64,000 bases of DNA from Pelotomaculum sp. PtaB.Bin104 (GTDB lineage: Bacteria; Bacillota; Desulfotomaculia; Desulfotomaculales; Pelotomaculaceae): contig MVQL01000244.1 of the NCBI GenBank assembly GCA_002067205.1, forward strand, positions 124,001-188,000. Reading direction: 5' to 3'. The position numbers were made by a program, and so were the translations under genes. This document shows positions 62,041-64,000 of the stretch, piece by piece. Every line of letters starts with the position of its first letter. Positions within the stretch are counted from its first letter, which is position 1. The notes under the pieces are model-generated. The model did no database searches, was not told the origin of the DNA, and worked only from the letters and a program-made list of their open reading frames with translations.

Positions 62041-63588
62041 CTACATATTAATGTTAGAATGCTTTCTATATGGCCTTGCCACAGTTTTATTTTCCAGCAT
62101 ATCAAGAGCCAGACAAATATTTCTTCTTGTCTCGGAGGGCATGATTACGTCGTCAATGTAGCCACGCTCGGCTGCACTGTACGGGTTCTGGTACAGATCT
62201 TTGTATTCTTGCACTCTCTTTGCCGCAGTTTCTGCCGGATTTTCGGAGTTCTTGATTTCCTTGGCAAAAATAACGCTGGCAGCCGTTTCAGCACCAACGA
62301 TCGTAACGGTAGCTTGCGGCCAGCCAAATACGATATCAGCGCCAGTGTCTTTGCAGCACATGCCCAGATACGCGCCGGCAAACGATTTACCCATGATTAC
62401 AGTTACTTTCGGTACTGTGGCATCAATATAAGCAAACAGCATCTTGGCGCCGTGTCTCAGAATCCCCTTATAATCTTCATCAGGACCGATCATATAGGCC
62501 GGTGTGTCATGGAGGTTGACCAGAGGAATATTAAACAGGTCGCAGAATCTGACAAACCTTGAGATCTTGTCAGCTGTATCGCAGTCGATTACGCCGCCCA
62601 TCCACATAGGCTGACTGGCCACGATACCGGTGCTTCTTCCGTTAAAGCGACCAAAACCGACGATGGCGTTTTTCGCAAAATCGGCATGAATTTCAAAGAA
62701 ATAACCGTCGTCAACCAGATTATAAATAACCTGATGCATATCATAAGGCATATTTCTATTTTCCGGCATAATTCCGTCAAGTTCCGGCACCAGTTTCAAT
62801 GGATCATCGTGGCATTCAATACGAGGAGCTTTCTCCTTGTTGTTCTGTGGCAGGAATGAGAGCATATCCTTAACCTTATCGATGCAATCCTTATCGTCTT
62901 CCACCACAACATGGGTGCAGCCTGATTTGACAGCGTGTGCCTGCCAGCCGGAGAGTGTCGGCAGATCAATTTCAATACCGAGCTGGGTTTTAACAAAAGC
63001 CGGACCAGCAATGCCCATAAATCCCGTTTCCCGGCACTGGAACACAAAGTCCTGCATAACCGGGTGGTAAGCCTGTCCACCCAAGCACGGCCCCATCAGG
63101 GTTGCTAATTGCGGGATAACACCTGAAGCCAGGTTCTGTGAACGGAATAGCCAGGCATAAGCTTCCAGCGTATCGATACCTTCCTGCAGTCTGGCGCCAC
63201 CGGAATCGTTCATGCCAATAAAGGGAATCCCCATATCCTTAGCCATGTCAATAGCAGTAGCAAACTTCTTGCCATGGTACTCACCGAAGGTACCAGCCAT
63301 GGACGTATAATCTTCTGCGCCGACCATCACCATCCGGCCGTTTACCTTGCCATAGCCGGTAATAACACCTTCTGCCGGAATTTCTTTTCCTCCCAAACCG
63401 AAGTTAGTGGTTCTGTGTTTGATAAACATACCGATTTCTTGGAATGTACCCGGATCAAATAAGTATTCCACTCTTTCCCGAGCGGTCAATTTACCTTCTT
63501 TGTGGAACTTCTCGATAGCCTTGTCCCCGCCCATTTTTTTAATCTTTTCTCTATTTTGGGCAAGTTCATTGTATAAATCTTCGTGCAT
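62041..63588 (-). CDS. Carboxyltransferase subunit of a biotin-dependent acyl-CoA (de)carboxylase
   Basis: 515 residues, the PccB/MmdA/GcdA-type tandem crotonase fold. N-terminal half: GKLTARERVEYLFDPGTFQEIG, AGTFGEYHGKKFATAIDMA and the oxyanion segment NDSGGARLQEGIDTLEAY. C-terminal half: GIVASQPMWMGGVIDCDTADKISRFVRFCD, YIDATVPKVTVIMGKSFAGAYLGM and RGYIDDVIMPSETR. No biotin carrier or membrane subunit is encoded here. With the glutaryl-CoA-type dehydrogenase, a glutaconyl-CoA decarboxylase alpha subunit is attractive; methylmalonyl- or propionyl-CoA cannot be excluded. ATG 63588 with AGGGGG seven bases upstream. First gene after the sigma-54 promoter. Confidence 0.88.
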   Translation of the reverse strand: MHEDLYNELAQNREKIKKMGGDKAIEKFHKEGKLTARERVEYLFDPGTFQEIGMFIKHRTTNFGLGGKEIPAEGVITGYGKVNGRMVMVGAEDYTSMAGTFGEYHGKKFATAIDMAKDMGIPFIGMNDSGGARLQEGIDTLEAYAWLFRSQNLASGVIPQLATLMGPCLGGQAYHPVMQDFVFQCRETGFMGIAGPAFVKTQLGIEIDLPTLSGWQAHAVKSGCTHVVVEDDKDCIDKVKDMLSFLPQNNKEKAPRIECHDDPLKLVPELDGIMPENRNMPYDMHQVIYNLVDDGYFFEIHADFAKNAIVGFGRFNGRSTGIVASQPMWMGGVIDCDTADKISRFVRFCDLFNIPLVNLHDTPAYMIGPDEDYKGILRHGAKMLFAYIDATVPKVTVIMGKSFAGAYLGMCCKDTGADIVFGWPQATVTIVGAETAASVIFAKEIKNSENPAETAAKRVQEYKDLYQNPYSAAERGYIDDVIMPSETRRNICLALDMLENKTVARPYRKHSNINM

Positions 63589-63727
63589 CTGAAAACCCCC
63601 TAATATTTTATAAGTCTCTTAACTCCATAACTACTCATTTGCGTAAGCCAAACGCTATTTCACCAAACGCTAACCTCCCCTTATTTATCTTTATGCAATT
63701 AAATAAACCGCACAAAAAATATTTACA

Positions 63728-63743
63728 TGCAAATAACATGCCA
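63728..63743 (-). promoter_or_regulatory. Sigma-54 promoter (-24/-12)
   Basis: The minus strand reads TGGCATGTTATTTGCA, matching the consensus TGGCAYR-N4-TTGCA throughout, with the GG and GC pairs 10 bases apart. Transcription would start near 63717 and run into the carboxyltransferase gene. Confidence 0.82.
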
Positions 63744-63784
63744 GGACATAATTAGCTTTTATTTGCGTGAAACACGCTGTTTTG

Positions 63785-63798
63785 TTGCATTACTGCAA
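63785..63798. promoter_or_regulatory. Candidate activator site 1
   Basis: TTGCATTACTGCAA: 5-base arms TTGCA/TGCAA around TTAC. It lies about 55 bases upstream of the -12 element, in the range used by enhancer-binding proteins. Confidence 0.55.
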
Positions 63799-63807
63799 GT
63801 AAACCAT

Positions 63808-63823
63808 GATGCAATATTGCATC
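63808..63823. promoter_or_regulatory. Candidate activator site 2
   Basis: GATGCAATATTGCATC is a perfect 16-base palindrome containing the same TGCAAT half-site as its neighbours. Confidence 0.6.
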
Positions 63824-63876
63824 GATAAACACAAATAACCCCGAACCATAGCTTAAAGCTCTAACCTTAAGTTATG

Positions 63877-63913
63877 TGATGCAATAACGCATTGTCAATG
63901 CGTTATTGCATCA
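63877..63913. promoter_or_regulatory. Candidate activator site 3, long perfect palindrome
   Basis: Two 17-base arms (63877-63893 and 63897-63913), each containing TGATGCAATAACGCATT or its complement, are perfect mirror images around GTC. It could bind a dimer of dimers. It also lies about 25 bases past the stop of the partial gene to its right, so a 3'-end hairpin role is an alternative, though no T-run follows. Confidence 0.6.
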
Positions 63914-63936
63914 TGGCCGGGGAGATCTAAATTTTT

Positions 63937-64000
63937 TTAGAAATCTGGGGTCAATACGATCCGTTTCATTAACTTACCACTGTGGGCTTCTTCATAAGCT
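63937..64000 (-). CDS. C-terminal end of a gene running off the window, dehydrogenase-like
   Basis: The minus frame reads AYEEAHSGKLMKRIVLTPDF-stop (TAA at 63939-63937). This ending, with a helix followed by HSGK and a final strand, is typical of zinc-type alcohol dehydrogenases, where it forms the last NAD-domain element. Only about 20 residues are inside the window, so the assignment is tentative. Confidence 0.45.
   Translation of the reverse strand, partial: AYEEAHSGKLMKRIVLTPDF

Larger units (their letters stand above)
63589..63936. other. Regulatory region upstream of the carboxyltransferase gene
   Basis: About 350 bases with no gene. From left to right it holds an untranslated leader of about 130 bases, the -24/-12 promoter (63728-63743) and three palindromes sharing TGCAA/TTGCA halves (63785-63798, 63808-63823, 63877-63913). 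Confidence 0.7.

Noticed and set aside
1..64000. CRISPR array, prophage, rRNA or tRNA genes
   Set aside because: No regularly spaced repeats, phage structural genes, rRNA segments or tRNA cloverleafs were seen on either strand.

Overview
The window reads as chromosomal DNA of a low- to mid-GC, endospore-clade anaerobic Firmicute, most like the Peptococcaceae / Desulfotomaculum-Pelotomaculum group. This is inferred from gene content and order: a priA-def-fmt-rsmB-rlmN-phosphatase/kinase-rsgA-rpe housekeeping run, a PerR-type regulator, a TPP-riboswitch thiamine operon with a ThiD2-ThiE fusion, and a sigma-54-controlled acyl-CoA degradation cluster of the kind found in syntrophic fatty-acid and aromatic-acid oxidisers. 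No ribosomal or tRNA gene is present to fix the taxonomy.

Layout. (1) 0.2-15.3 kb, minus strand: one long housekeeping run, priA > def > fmt > DUF116 > rsmB > rlmN > fhaA > fhaB > PP2C > rodA > pbpA > pknB > rsgA > rpe, with many 1-4 base overlaps. The FHA/phosphatase/RodA/PBP/PASTA-kinase block has the order of the actinobacterial pknB operon. (2) 15.6-22.3 kb: a terminator, a PerR/Fur gene with its own promoter, then the plus-strand thiamine operon (promoter, TPP riboswitch, thiD2-thiE, thiC, thiM, thiL), a divergent cis-prenyltransferase and a 5'-damaged Fe-S protein. (3) 22.5-26.2 kb: ilvE, a Cys-rich thioredoxin-like protein, a carA/carB chimeric remnant, an orphan HicB, a VapBC-type toxin-antitoxin pair and the 5' piece of a broken isoprenylcysteine-methyltransferase (ICMT) gene.

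(4) 26.3-39.0 kb, minus strand: a Tc (toxin complex) locus, with TcB/TcC (SpvB, RHS core, variable C-terminus) followed by TcA. It is decaying. TcB/TcC is split by a frameshift, the variable tail by an in-frame TAA, and TcA by an internal deletion and a 4-bp tandem duplication. The locus lies between the 5' and 3' pieces of one ICMT-like gene, next to an ISL3-type transposase remnant. (5) 40.1-45.6 kb: MerR regulator plus intact ICMT homologue, then a patch of gene remnants (carA, NUDIX, YbaK, pyridoxamine-oxidase-like) around a uridine-kinase-like gene and a GNAT protein. (6) 46.0-49.6 kb: pcm cut by an IS21-family element whose ends and 6-bp target duplication can be read, so the original gene can be reconstructed. 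(7) 49.7-52.5 kb: a MoxR ATPase / VWA (CoxE-like) pair with a degenerate partial second copy of the VWA gene.

(8) 53.1-64 kb, minus strand: a beta-oxidation-type cluster, read carboxyltransferase > sigma-54 activator > etfB > etfA > thiolase > 3-hydroxyacyl-CoA dehydrogenase > enoyl-CoA hydratase > acyl-CoA dehydrogenase, ending at a perfect terminator. The acyl-CoA dehydrogenase has residues expected for glutaryl-CoA, so the set could convert glutaryl-CoA via glutaconyl-CoA to crotonyl-CoA and acetyl-CoA. Upstream of the carboxyltransferase are an excellent -24/-12 promoter and three palindromes suited to binding the encoded activator.
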